Below, piece after piece: positions 15,707-24,000 of a stretch of DNA of 30,564 bases. Under the pieces are notes generated by a model. That model was not told where the DNA came from. It made no database searches and saw nothing but the letters and a program-made list of their open reading frames with translations. The translations under genes were made by a program, and so were the position numbers. The stretch covers positions 1-30,564 of the forward strand of contig CALAAS010000019.1 in the NCBI GenBank assembly GCA_937885015.1, read 5' to 3'. The DNA comes from an uncultured Clostridium sp. (GTDB lineage: Bacteria; Bacillota; Clostridia; Lachnospirales; Lachnospiraceae). The number at the start of each line of letters is the position of its first letter. Position 1 is the stretch's first letter.

Positions 15707-16348
15707 TCACCCGCCCAGCGTAACATCCTGCTTTTGATACCATTCCAGCGCCTGAAAAAAATCCTCTGGCTGAAAGTCCGGCCAGAGCCGGTCTACCACA
15801 TAAAAATCGGCATAGACAGACTGCACCGGCAAAAAACCGGAAAGCCGCCGCATACCTCCCCAGCGGATAATCAGATCAATGCGGGAAATATCACTGGACT
15901 GAAGCTGACCACAGATTTTTTTCCGGCTGCTGCCCGGGTCTTTTAATTTTGCCAGATCCCACTCCCACCCATAGTTTACGAGAAAATTAAGGCGAATTCC
16001 TCCGCCGTTGAAATCAGTTCGTCTCGTATATGGCAGCAGTTCCCGGGGAAAAGCCGGGGAATCCTGATTTCCCACCGCCAGAAGCGACACGGATTCTGAC
16101 GTAATCCAGTTGATTGCCTCGATGCAGGCTTTTGAAAATGCCTCTACCTGCTCTTTGGGACGTCCGCAATTGTCTGTGGTAAACCCGTAATACGTAATCT
16201 CCTGAACTCCCGCACTTTTCGCCAGTCTTAGAACATCCAACCCCGGCTTTAACCCATGTGCATAACCGTCCTGTTTCTGCAGTCCTGTACGTTTTGCCCA
16301 GCGCCGGTTCCCATCTGGAATAATCCCGATATGTCTTGGAATGCGCAT
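15707..16348 (-). CDS. Divergent cis-prenyltransferase (undecaprenyl diphosphate synthase family)
   Basis: The 213-residue protein belongs to the UppS family, whose members condense isopentenyl diphosphate into Z-polyprenyl diphosphates. It keeps the metal-binding D12 in PDGNRRWAKR, FTTDNCGRPKEQV, NFLVNYGW, the IIR of IDLIIRWGG, and YADFY...LWPDF. It departs from E. coli UppS at several sites: Tyr29 where His43 is expected, Cys61 for the Trp of the ENW motif, Trp-Gly-Gly-Met for Thr-x-Gly-Glu after the conserved Arg, and Asp181 for Glu213. It is also about 30 residues short. It is probably not the main cell-wall UppS; the product is unknown. AAGGAG precedes the ATG at 16348. Confidence 0.75.
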   Translation of the reverse strand: MRIPRHIGIIPDGNRRWAKRTGLQKQDGYAHGLKPGLDVLRLAKSAGVQEITYYGFTTDNCGRPKEQVEAFSKACIEAINWITSESVSLLAVGNQDSPAFPRELLPYTRRTDFNGGGIRLNFLVNYGWEWDLAKLKDPGSSRKKICGQLQSSDISRIDLIIRWGGMRRLSGFLPVQSVYADFYVVDRLWPDFQPEDFFQALEWYQKQDVTLGG

Positions 16349-16391
16349 ATAATCACTCTCCTTGCTGGTAGTATTTACATATTTTCCAGCA

Positions 16392-16397
16392 ATTATA
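16392..16397 (-). promoter_or_regulatory. Possible -10 element for the prenyltransferase gene
   Basis: A perfect TATAAT lies on the minus strand about 45 bases upstream of the ATG at 16348. The sequence 17-18 bases further up is a poor -35, so this is tentative. It would separate this gene from the immunity operon that ends at 16455. Confidence 0.35.
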
Positions 16398-16454
16398 CAT
16401 TTCCATCCACGGCCTGTGCGAGGCACGGCGACGGCTTGTTTGATGGGTTTTCCA

Positions 16455-19304
16455 TCAGACATCCCTGGCAATGGCGTCAGGTCTGGTGGGATTCACAACG
16501 AAGCTGATTTCTTCCATTCTTTCCAGCAAAGCCTCTACATCATGTTCCAGTTTATAGTCCAGTTCATCCTCATAAAGGGGAATTACCTGATAAAAGTTGA
16601 CCTCCTCACCACTCGGCAAAATACAGACCTCACTGCCTTCTTCAACGCCCTGGGGGCCGATCAGGAGGCTGGCGCAGAGCTTCGTGTCCTGCGCAAAGGA
16701 TGATTGCTTGTCCATGGTATGGCCAAATCCCAGCCAGGTATCGCTGGCAATGGGCAGGCGGGCTAAAATCTTCAGCAGGCCAACAGGCCAGTACCACCGC
16801 TCGTCTTTCATGGATTCTTCATCCAATTTCCAGTCAGAAGGCAGAGCGACAGCAAGCTCCGCCCGTTCCAGTTTGTATTCTGCCAGTTCCTCTGGCACAT
16901 TCATCCGGTGGGCTCCCATTCCCATCGTTACCAGCGTGTAATAATCCCGTTTTTCAGAGGGTGGAACAACGCAGATATCCACATGAATGTCCGGGGAAAC
17001 CAACTCATGAAACACATGGTCAAATTCTCCGAAGGATCTTTTGATATGCTGCTCTACCGAAGACATTTCCTCCTCTGTATAGAGTTCCTGCTCAAGGCTC
17101 TCCTCGGAGGACCAGAATCTCCCTTCCTGTTCTGTTCCGTCCGGGTTCAGGAAAATCTGGAAGTATTCCACCTCTTCTTTCAGTTTGTAGAGCAAACCCA
17201 GGTGGCAGTCCAGTCCCACCAGCACCGTATCCAGGTGGGCCGCCCTGCTGTCCGGGTGTTCTCGGTCCAGCCATCTTCCATCCTGAATCCACCCCCTCAG
17301 CCGCTCCAGCCATTCAGCACTCAGTTTTGACATTCCCGCTTCATTCATCTGAAATACCAAATCAATGGAGCGATCCCCGATCCTATAAGGGAACTGTATA
17401 TAGGGCGCGTCAAATGTGTATTGCTCCGGTTTTGGGCCAAAGATGCTCCAAAATCGTTCCAGTCCTTTCTCATTGACCGCCATACAAGAGATGGAGCGCT
17501 GCTTGTCATCAGCGTCTGCATCCAATCCCTGCTGGAGCATTTGATCGGCCTCAGGGTTGATCCAGTGATACTCCATCTGTTCCAGCGGTGCGTCATGCTC
17601 GATTTCTCTTTTCAAAGTAAGGAATTCATAATCGCCAGGCTCCAGCACAAGGCCATGGGAAACAGCCTCCAAAGCGCCGGCTTTATTTCCAAAGTGGCTG
17701 CGCAGTTTCCCAACCTGCAGCCAGATCCAAGGATAATCCGGCTCCTCCCGAATGCCTTTTTCCGCATAACTCAGCGCTTCTTCCAGCCGCCCGCAGTACA
17801 TGAGGGCCACCGAATAGCGATAGTACCACATGGCGCAGCCCCTGGCATTTTTCTCCGAACTTTTCATCCACTCTGCCGCCTTGTAGTAGTAGCGATACTC
17901 ATCCAGGTTATTGCAGGCAAAGGAATACCACAGCGCAATCTGGAGATCCTGCCGGGCCTGGCGCTGGGTGAATTTTCCTTCCTGAACTCCCTGCTCGATG
18001 AAATTTTCCAGCCAGCGAAGCATTTTTCCAAAATACCCCGACACGCCTTCATCGAAGGATTCCAAAATCTCAATATCCTGTACTGAGAGCAGTGAACCCG
18101 TTTCCGGGTCAACTTCCGGCTCGTTCTCCCGTTCCCACAGACGGACTGCTCCCACATCACGGCGAAATACATGGAATATACCTTGAGCTATATTGGTGTC
18201 GGCAAAGAAATCTTTGGCCGCTTCCAGCACGGCGGGCAGGTCCCAGGCAATAAAATCCAGATACCCATAATATAGTCCCGTGGCTCCACCCAGAAAAGTA
18301 ACTGCGTCCTTACCGGCGTATTCTTGAATCTTTTCCTGCAAATTATCCCGGAATCGCAAAATCTGTTCAGACCTGTCCTGCCCCTCAAATCCGTCCACCG
18401 GATAGCACAGGAAACCGGCTGCGATACCGTCTTTGTGGTAGTCGTCCATCGCATTACTGTCAGCGCTCATGTACTCGTTGATCAGCACCGGCAGCCGGCT
18501 GGAGCCGGTATATACATCCAACCGCCAGTCCGCGTCAGGATCCTCCACCGGATTCAATTCATAGGCCAGATAACTGTTCTCCAGATAATCCGCCCCATCC
18601 CGGTAGTCGGTCAGCCCCATGGTTTTCATGGCCTCGGGCAGCTCCGCAAGGGAAAGCCGCCCATCCTCCTGTCGCTCCACCCACATCTGTACATCTTCTG
18701 GCCGGATCTCGTCTGTCCCAGAACGCAGAGAGAACTCGGCGGAGGGCTGACAGCCCACCAGGATTACCCAGTGCTCCAGCACAGAAGCTGGGGCGCGGCG
18801 CTGAAAGTAGACCAGAGGGAACAGTCTCGCCAGGTTGCCCTCAGCACTTAAAATCAGCTCATATTTTTTTCCGCCGACCCCCAATTCAAAAGCAGGAGAA
18901 GATATGGCAAGCTCCAACGCTGCGCCGCATTTCTCCATAATTTCCCCACCGCGTTCCCGCAATTTATCTGTGTCCATGATGGCCCTCAGCTCTGCCTCGA
19001 TCCCGGCAAAGGCGTTCCAGGCATCCTGCGTCCTCTCCCGAAAGTTCTTTTCAAACTGGGGCATGGCCAGACGACGGCGGCAGTCATCGATGTATTCCTG
19101 AGTATCCCCAGCGCCAGGTCGTGTCTCCAGCGCTTTTTCATATGGCTCCCGCTCTCCTGCATCTGCGATAGCGATGTATGCCTTGGCCATCTCACTTTCC
19201 ACCTCAGGAATACGCTCTTCGTCAGGGATACCCTCTAAAGCGTCAATGAGCTTCTGGTATTCCTTATTTTCATTCCATTTCTGGCACTGTTTCAATAATT
19301 CCAT
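16455..19304 (-). CDS. Large TPR protein with C-terminal SUFU (suppressor of fused) immunity-type domain
   Basis: This 949-residue soluble protein starts with a short TPR-like unit (about 1-80). A module of roughly 300 residues follows (81-385) that I cannot name, marked by RTQDAWNAFAGIEAELR, VEDPDADWRLDV and GGATGLYYGYLDFIAWD. Next come TPR-like helices (about 440-565), an unassigned region (580-735) and a SUFU domain (about 745-940: YYTLVTMGMGAHRMNVPEE, WYWPVGLLKILARLP, EEVNFYQVIPLY). SUFU domains are recurrent immunity proteins in polymorphic toxin loci, which suggests toxin binding in the cytosol. The N-terminal half is a paralogue of residues 287-775 of the 1674-residue protein upstream, with two in-frame gaps of about 44 and 55 residues. 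AAGGAGAGG precedes the ATG. Confidence 0.8.
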   Translation of the reverse strand: MELLKQCQKWNENKEYQKLIDALEGIPDEERIPEVESEMAKAYIAIADAGEREPYEKALETRPGAGDTQEYIDDCRRRLAMPQFEKNFRERTQDAWNAFAGIEAELRAIMDTDKLRERGGEIMEKCGAALELAISSPAFELGVGGKKYELILSAEGNLARLFPLVYFQRRAPASVLEHWVILVGCQPSAEFSLRSGTDEIRPEDVQMWVERQEDGRLSLAELPEAMKTMGLTDYRDGADYLENSYLAYELNPVEDPDADWRLDVYTGSSRLPVLINEYMSADSNAMDDYHKDGIAAGFLCYPVDGFEGQDRSEQILRFRDNLQEKIQEYAGKDAVTFLGGATGLYYGYLDFIAWDLPAVLEAAKDFFADTNIAQGIFHVFRRDVGAVRLWERENEPEVDPETGSLLSVQDIEILESFDEGVSGYFGKMLRWLENFIEQGVQEGKFTQRQARQDLQIALWYSFACNNLDEYRYYYKAAEWMKSSEKNARGCAMWYYRYSVALMYCGRLEEALSYAEKGIREEPDYPWIWLQVGKLRSHFGNKAGALEAVSHGLVLEPGDYEFLTLKREIEHDAPLEQMEYHWINPEADQMLQQGLDADADDKQRSISCMAVNEKGLERFWSIFGPKPEQYTFDAPYIQFPYRIGDRSIDLVFQMNEAGMSKLSAEWLERLRGWIQDGRWLDREHPDSRAAHLDTVLVGLDCHLGLLYKLKEEVEYFQIFLNPDGTEQEGRFWSSEESLEQELYTEEEMSSVEQHIKRSFGEFDHVFHELVSPDIHVDICVVPPSEKRDYYTLVTMGMGAHRMNVPEELAEYKLERAELAVALPSDWKLDEESMKDERWYWPVGLLKILARLPIASDTWLGFGHTMDKQSSFAQDTKLCASLLIGPQGVEEGSEVCILPSGEEVNFYQVIPLYEDELDYKLEHDVEALLERMEEISFVVNPTRPDAIARDV

Positions 19305-19327
19305 ATCAACCTCTCCTTAATACACTA

Positions 19328-19450
19328 CTATTTAAAAATCAAATACAGAGCAAGGAAAAAGAGGAGCAGTCCGACCCACTGCTTTGTGACAAGCAGCGTT
19401 ACGAACATTACAAGCAGCAAAACGCCGACCAAAAGGATAATCCCATTCAT
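19328..19450 (-). CDS. Small hydrophobic membrane protein
   Basis: This 40-residue ORF begins MNGIILLVGVLLLVMF and is almost wholly hydrophobic, with a central TKQW turn between two short membrane-spanning segments and an FK end. GGGAGAG lies eight bases before its ATG. It sits in the gap between two immunity-type genes, 23 bases before the 949-residue TPR-SUFU gene, and is too short for usual ORF cut-offs. Function is unknown; it could be a membrane-acting immunity peptide or a small accessory protein. Confidence 0.6.
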   Translation of the reverse strand: MNGIILLVGVLLLVMFVTLLVTKQWVGLLLFFLALYLIFK

Positions 19451-19489
19451 CTATCCATCTCTCCCCTCTCCCTTATTGTTTTTCTGCTC

Positions 19490-20203
19490 TTAGCGCTCAT
19501 CAGGGTTCTTTCCCATTGCCTTAGCAAGCTGCCTCATAGCCAGATCCATATAGAGATACACACCGTCCCGATCACAGTGGTGCAGGTTGGAATAGCTCGT
19601 GCTTTCATTGGGAGCGATTGGATTGGGTTCTACCACCTCCGTGGCTTCCAGCAGTCCGACCCCCAGCTCCACAGCAGCAGTAAGGGCCTTTTTCAATACC
19701 GCAAGCTGTCCATCACACCAAAGTTCCTCCAGATCTTCCAGAACCTTTCTGTCCTGCTCCAAATCCTGAAGAAGCTGTACAGCCTGAGCCGGGGACAGGT
19801 ACACGCCAGAACAGTAATTTTCAATAATCCGGTTCTCTGCAGGATTCGAAAAAGCGGCTGGTACTATCTGCTCCCATGGAGTAAAATACCGGGTATATTC
19901 CGGCTTCTCCTCCGCCAGAAAAGAAAACGCGCTCCCTCTGGTATAAAAATAATCCCGGAAGAAGCCCTGGATCACTGCAATATAAAAACCATGGCTCTTA
20001 TCAAACAGCTCCGCAGATTCTGTCTCAACCCCGACCCGCAAGGTATTCAGATACTTTTCTGCATAGAAGTCCTCCATCCCATGCTGCGCTGCAAAAGCCA
20101 ATACCTTTTCTTCTTCCCCCTGCTGCACCCAGGTAAGAGGGGTAACATACCATTCTCGTATTTCCTCTGGGGAAATCGGATGAAAACTTACATCGTATCC
20201 CAT
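19490..20203 (-). CDS. Hypothetical protein of the immunity array
   Basis: I do not recognise this 237-residue protein. It starts MGYDVSFHPISPEEIREWY, has no signal peptide or membrane segment, and is rich in Glu and aromatic residues. A helical stretch near 135-180 (LSPAQAVQLLQDLEQDRKVLEDLEEL) is followed by a conserved-looking STSYSNLHHCDRDGVYLYMDLA near the C-terminus. AAGGAGG lies seven bases before the ATG, and the gene follows cbrC by 12 bases in the same operon. Position among immunity-type genes suggests a cytosolic immunity protein; this is inference. Confidence 0.65.
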   Translation of the reverse strand: MGYDVSFHPISPEEIREWYVTPLTWVQQGEEEKVLAFAAQHGMEDFYAEKYLNTLRVGVETESAELFDKSHGFYIAVIQGFFRDYFYTRGSAFSFLAEEKPEYTRYFTPWEQIVPAAFSNPAENRIIENYCSGVYLSPAQAVQLLQDLEQDRKVLEDLEELWCDGQLAVLKKALTAAVELGVGLLEATEVVEPNPIAPNESTSYSNLHHCDRDGVYLYMDLAMRQLAKAMGKNPDER

Positions 20204-20215
20204 AAAAGTTCCTCC

Positions 20216-20734
20216 TTAATCACAATCCATCCAGACCAGGTGCTTCCCACAGTGGAGGCACTGGAACAGATAGCACTGAAGATGTCCCCCATTAACGGAT
20301 TCCTGAATCATTTCTTTCTGTTCCTCATCCCATATGGAGTCATCCAGCACTTCCTCCAGCGCGCCCAGCGCCCGCAGTTTTCTGGCTCCCACATAACCCA
20401 GAAAGGCGCAGTAATCACCGCAGTGAGCCCGCCAGTATTCCTGCTGCCAGCCAGAGTAGCCGGGAGTGCGGTGGATGAGCTCGTCCAGCTTCTCCGGATC
20501 GTCTACACCATCATTCACAGAGTAATCATCCTGAAAGCTGGCGTCATATGTTCGGGCTGCTTCCCCGCTGGCAATGCACGCAGGGCACAGATACGCAATA
20601 TCCTCCACAGAAAAGAACGGATTGGTATAGAAAATGCGGGTCATCTTGCCGCAGCAGTCACAGACAACACCATCTGCAGACTCCTCAAAAGCACCGGTTT
20701 CCAACGGATTCGGGTGATACCGGAAAACAGGCAA
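20216..20734 (-). CDS. CbrC family protein (UPF0167; colicin E2 tolerance type)
   Basis: The 172-residue protein matches the CbrC family closely: PVFRYHPNPLETGAFE at the start, a zinc-binding set (C25, C27, C28, C50, C53), then TPGYSGWQQEYWRAHCGDYCAFLGYVGARKL, and a final CLHCGK pair. E. coli CbrC gives tolerance to colicin E2; relatives occur in toxin-immunity arrays of Firmicutes. The only in-frame start near the family N-terminus is TTG at 20734. Its nearest purine-rich site (AAGGAGAGG) is about 15 bases upstream, so start or expression level is uncertain. The frame is open upstream but offers no ATG before the previous gene's stop. Confidence 0.85.
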   Translation of the reverse strand: MPVFRYHPNPLETGAFEESADGVVCDCCGKMTRIFYTNPFFSVEDIAYLCPACIASGEAARTYDASFQDDYSVNDGVDDPEKLDELIHRTPGYSGWQQEYWRAHCGDYCAFLGYVGARKLRALGALEEVLDDSIWDEEQKEMIQESVNGGHLQCYLFQCLHCGKHLVWMDCD

Positions 20735-20764
20735 ACCCAGCCGGGCCTGCCTCTCCTTCTCTTT

Positions 20765-21079
20765 CTACTTTTCCTCCGGTGTTTTCGGCTTAGGGATGGC
20801 GTAGTGGTTCCCCCAGTTCTTAGCATAGTCCTTCAAGACGCCCAGCCGCTTAAGTGTCTTTTTATCGGAGCGATCTCCGATTTGACAGAGCATCTCGTAG
20901 GCGTCCTTCTTAAAATCCAGCAGATCATACACATCCACCAGCACTTCCCTGGCCTGCCTGTCCCCGCTCCGCTCCAGTTTCTCCTTGAAGGCATAGAGGG
21001 CGCGGACACTGTCCGGTCCTTCATTGGTCGCAATAAACTGTTTTTTTAATTCAATATATTGTTTCAAATATTCATTCAT
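20765..21079 (-). CDS. Small helical hypothetical protein of the immunity array
   Basis: The 104-residue protein is predicted to be mostly alpha-helical and charged (MNEYLKQYIELKKQF; EKLERSGDRQAREVLVDVYDLL; KKTLKRLGVLKDYAKNWG), ending in a Pro/Lys/Glu tail. It has no membrane segment. I do not recognise the family. It starts 15 bases after the stop of the 1674-residue gene, with GGAG about ten bases ahead of the ATG, and is followed after 30 bases by cbrC. A cytosolic immunity or accessory role is inferred only from context. Confidence 0.6.
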   Translation of the reverse strand: MNEYLKQYIELKKQFIATNEGPDSVRALYAFKEKLERSGDRQAREVLVDVYDLLDFKKDAYEMLCQIGDRSDKKTLKRLGVLKDYAKNWGNHYAIPKPKTPEEK

Positions 21080-21094
21080 TCTCAGTTTCTCCGA

Positions 21095-24000
21095 TCAATC
21101 CCACCAGAAATACCAGATGGTGGACTGCCACAGAACATCTGCCAGATTTCCCACGGTTGGGTCATCCTGCTCCTGATCCACGATATCCGGACAGAAACCA
21201 TACTGCTCTGCAGCCGCTTCCATAGCCTTCTCCCTGGAAACAGGAGCCGGAAGCTCAAACTCCAGTTCATCGTGGCTCATGGCAGCAGGTACCGCGCCAT
21301 ACTGCTCAAACCAGTATTTCGCCACTGCCATCAGGTCCGGCGTATCGGGGCACTCATTCCAATTTCCAAAGGGCAGATAGGCAAAAATCTCCCAGGGGTT
21401 CTTCACCGGAATTCTTGCCAGGATGAGGGGATGTGTCATGCCTGTGTCAGAATCCCAGTAGTTGGAGAAGCGACAGTTATCATATCCGCCCTTCATCTCG
21501 CCCAGGACTTCCTTCTCCCAGTCCATATCATCGTCCTCTGCTTCTTCCCTGCGCTGTCCTGTCAACGCCTCCAAAACGGCCTTTCCGTCCTTGACGGGAG
21601 CAGCCAGCATCTTCTTTCGGTACTCTTCCACGGTTTTGAGGTCAAATTCATAGCAGTCCGCATCGTTTTCCGGGTCAGCGTTCATCACCAGGCACTCCAG
21701 CAGCGTTTCGTCATTGGCCTGGATAAGCACTGGCACAAATCCCTTTTTAACACTTTCCCGTTTTGCATCGCTGTATGCCGACATGATGGGGTCATCATCT
21801 GCCATAGATGGAAAATAGGTACACTCGCAGTCCAGATACTCCATGATGGCCTGAGCTGCATCGGAAGGCTCCAGGGGATCCTTGTCCAGTTCTCCTCCGG
21901 CAGACTCATAGGAGATTTTCAGGGTCATCTGCTCCTCCGGCAAAGAAATGCCGGGACTGCGGGTGATGGCGTGTTTATCGTCCGCGGAAAAGCCGATGGT
22001 TTCTCCATCCTTCAGCGTCACATCGCACGCCAGCACATAGGAGGCAAGACTGGCCAAAAAGTCCCGCAGCTCCTCCGGCTCCGCGTCCGCGTTCAGCACC
22101 TCCATTTCCTCCTTGCCAAACACATCCATGCCGTAGGTATAGCCGTTCAGGCCTCCCTCACTCCGGTACAGGCCGAACCAAATCCAGTTGAAGATGGGCA
22201 GCTCGTCCTCTTTCATCATGCCGGCAAAGCCCTCGTAGAATCGGGGTTCAAATACTACGCCGCTGGTGTAGACGCCGGTGGCATATTTCTGCCTGCAGCA
22301 CACTGCCATCGCCTTGGTAAACAGCCTGCCCCGCTCCAGCAGTTTTTCCTCCTCGCCCAACACAGCCACCATGATATGGGCCCTGTGCGCTTTGGCCGCC
22401 TCTACGGCCTCTGGCCACATATAGTTGTTTTCAGCGTTGATCTCAGCTTCATTGTCCGGGATGTGGCCGTGGAAAAGTGTCACAACTAACATCATGCCGC
22501 CAACCCGCATCACCACAATGTCCCCGCTGTTTTCATTATCTTCGCCGCCCTCATCTGGCTCCTCATCCACAATGCCCCATTCTTCCTGTAAATCCCGGAT
22601 CAACTGCTCCTTGTCCCATTCCGCTTCGGAGAGAAGCACAGACCCGGCAAAGGAGTCCTTATGGCTTAACACAGTTTCTACCTCGTCAGTGTCATCATCC
22701 TCATGCTCATCGAAATCCTCTGCGTCATCATCCAGATCATACAGGGATTCATGCTCCAGTCCCCGGATAAATTCCTCAAAACTGTCTGCCAGATGGGTAA
22801 TCTTGTAATCGTTTTCCTGATCCACATGGACTACCGCAGGTTCTCCCTGGGGACCGCAGGCCCGGTAGTCCAGGAAGATCATGTCGTGTCCGGCGCTGGG
22901 ACAGTCGCAGATGGCCACACCGATGGCAGGATACTCCCACTCGTCAATCATAAACTGGCTGCCCAATTCCCCGCAGAGGGAGTAGATTTTTTCCCGTCCG
23001 ATGCCGAAAATGCCGGTGATGGCCACATGGTCTTCTGCCCAGCAGGTGGGCTCATTGCAGGGATAGCAGGTGTTCACCGGAATGCCGCCGTTGTGCTGCT
23101 TCATCAGCCAGATGTAGGCGGCAGGCAGCTTGTAGCCAAGTTCCTCCTCCACGCTGGCAATCAGCTCATCGGAAGGCGGATCACTGACATATTCTTTCAG
23201 TGCATACCAATTATCATCCCAGAAGTTGGTGAGGTCGAAGCCCTCAAATGGGGTATCACCGGACACGAATTTGGCCTTCTTCTGGCTGCGCTGGCGTTTC
23301 CGAATCTCCGCCTTACACTCCTGAATCACCGCCGGGGCATTTTCATCCTCCGGGTCCAACTCTGCCCACCGCTGGGCGTAGGGAATGGCCTTTGCCTCCT
23401 GCCCATAGAGATACTGATAGCCGTAGGCCATCCGCATATTCCACTGGGCCTTGTCCTGTCCTTCTTCCCGGACAGACTCCAGCACCTCGATGGCGCGGTA
23501 CAGGGCTTTGTCTCCCTTATAGCGAGGGGTACCCTCGTCATGGTCCCCAATGATGGCGTAGTTCTCCAGCGCCCGAGCCAGGGCGTAGGCGGTGCGGTAG
23601 TTTCTCCAGTCCTCTGGGATGGCATTCAGTGCCTGGATACAGCGGGTGTACTCATCCTCGTCGTTCCACTGCTCCAGCTGAGCGAAGAATGCTTCGGCGT
23701 TCTGTTGGGTGTAAGGAATATAGTCCATGCCCGTCAGCGTTTCGTCCAACTCGTCATCCTGATTCTCAGTTTCTGTCCCATCATCTTGTTGCTTTAGGGG
23801 TACAGAACCGGCTTCACGGCGGAAGGTGTGGAAGATGGCCCATGGGATGTCCGTGCCTTCAAAGAACTCTTTCGCCATGTTCAGCGCCTCTCGGATGTCC
23901 CAGGCGATGAAGTCCACATAGCCGCAGTAGAGGCCGGTGGCTCCGCCGGTGAGAGTGAGCACTTCCGATCCTTCATCAGTGGTAAACACTTCTTCCAGCT

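Noticed and set aside
14752..15726. A 324-codon minus-strand frame across phnX
   Set aside because: It is a shadow of phnX; PhnX catalytic motifs are intact on the plus strand and the antisense frame has no ribosome site.
16441..16457. TGATGG-GTTTT-CCATCA hairpin as terminator of the immunity operon
   Set aside because: The stem is only six base pairs, overlaps the stop region and has no U-tract on the minus strand.
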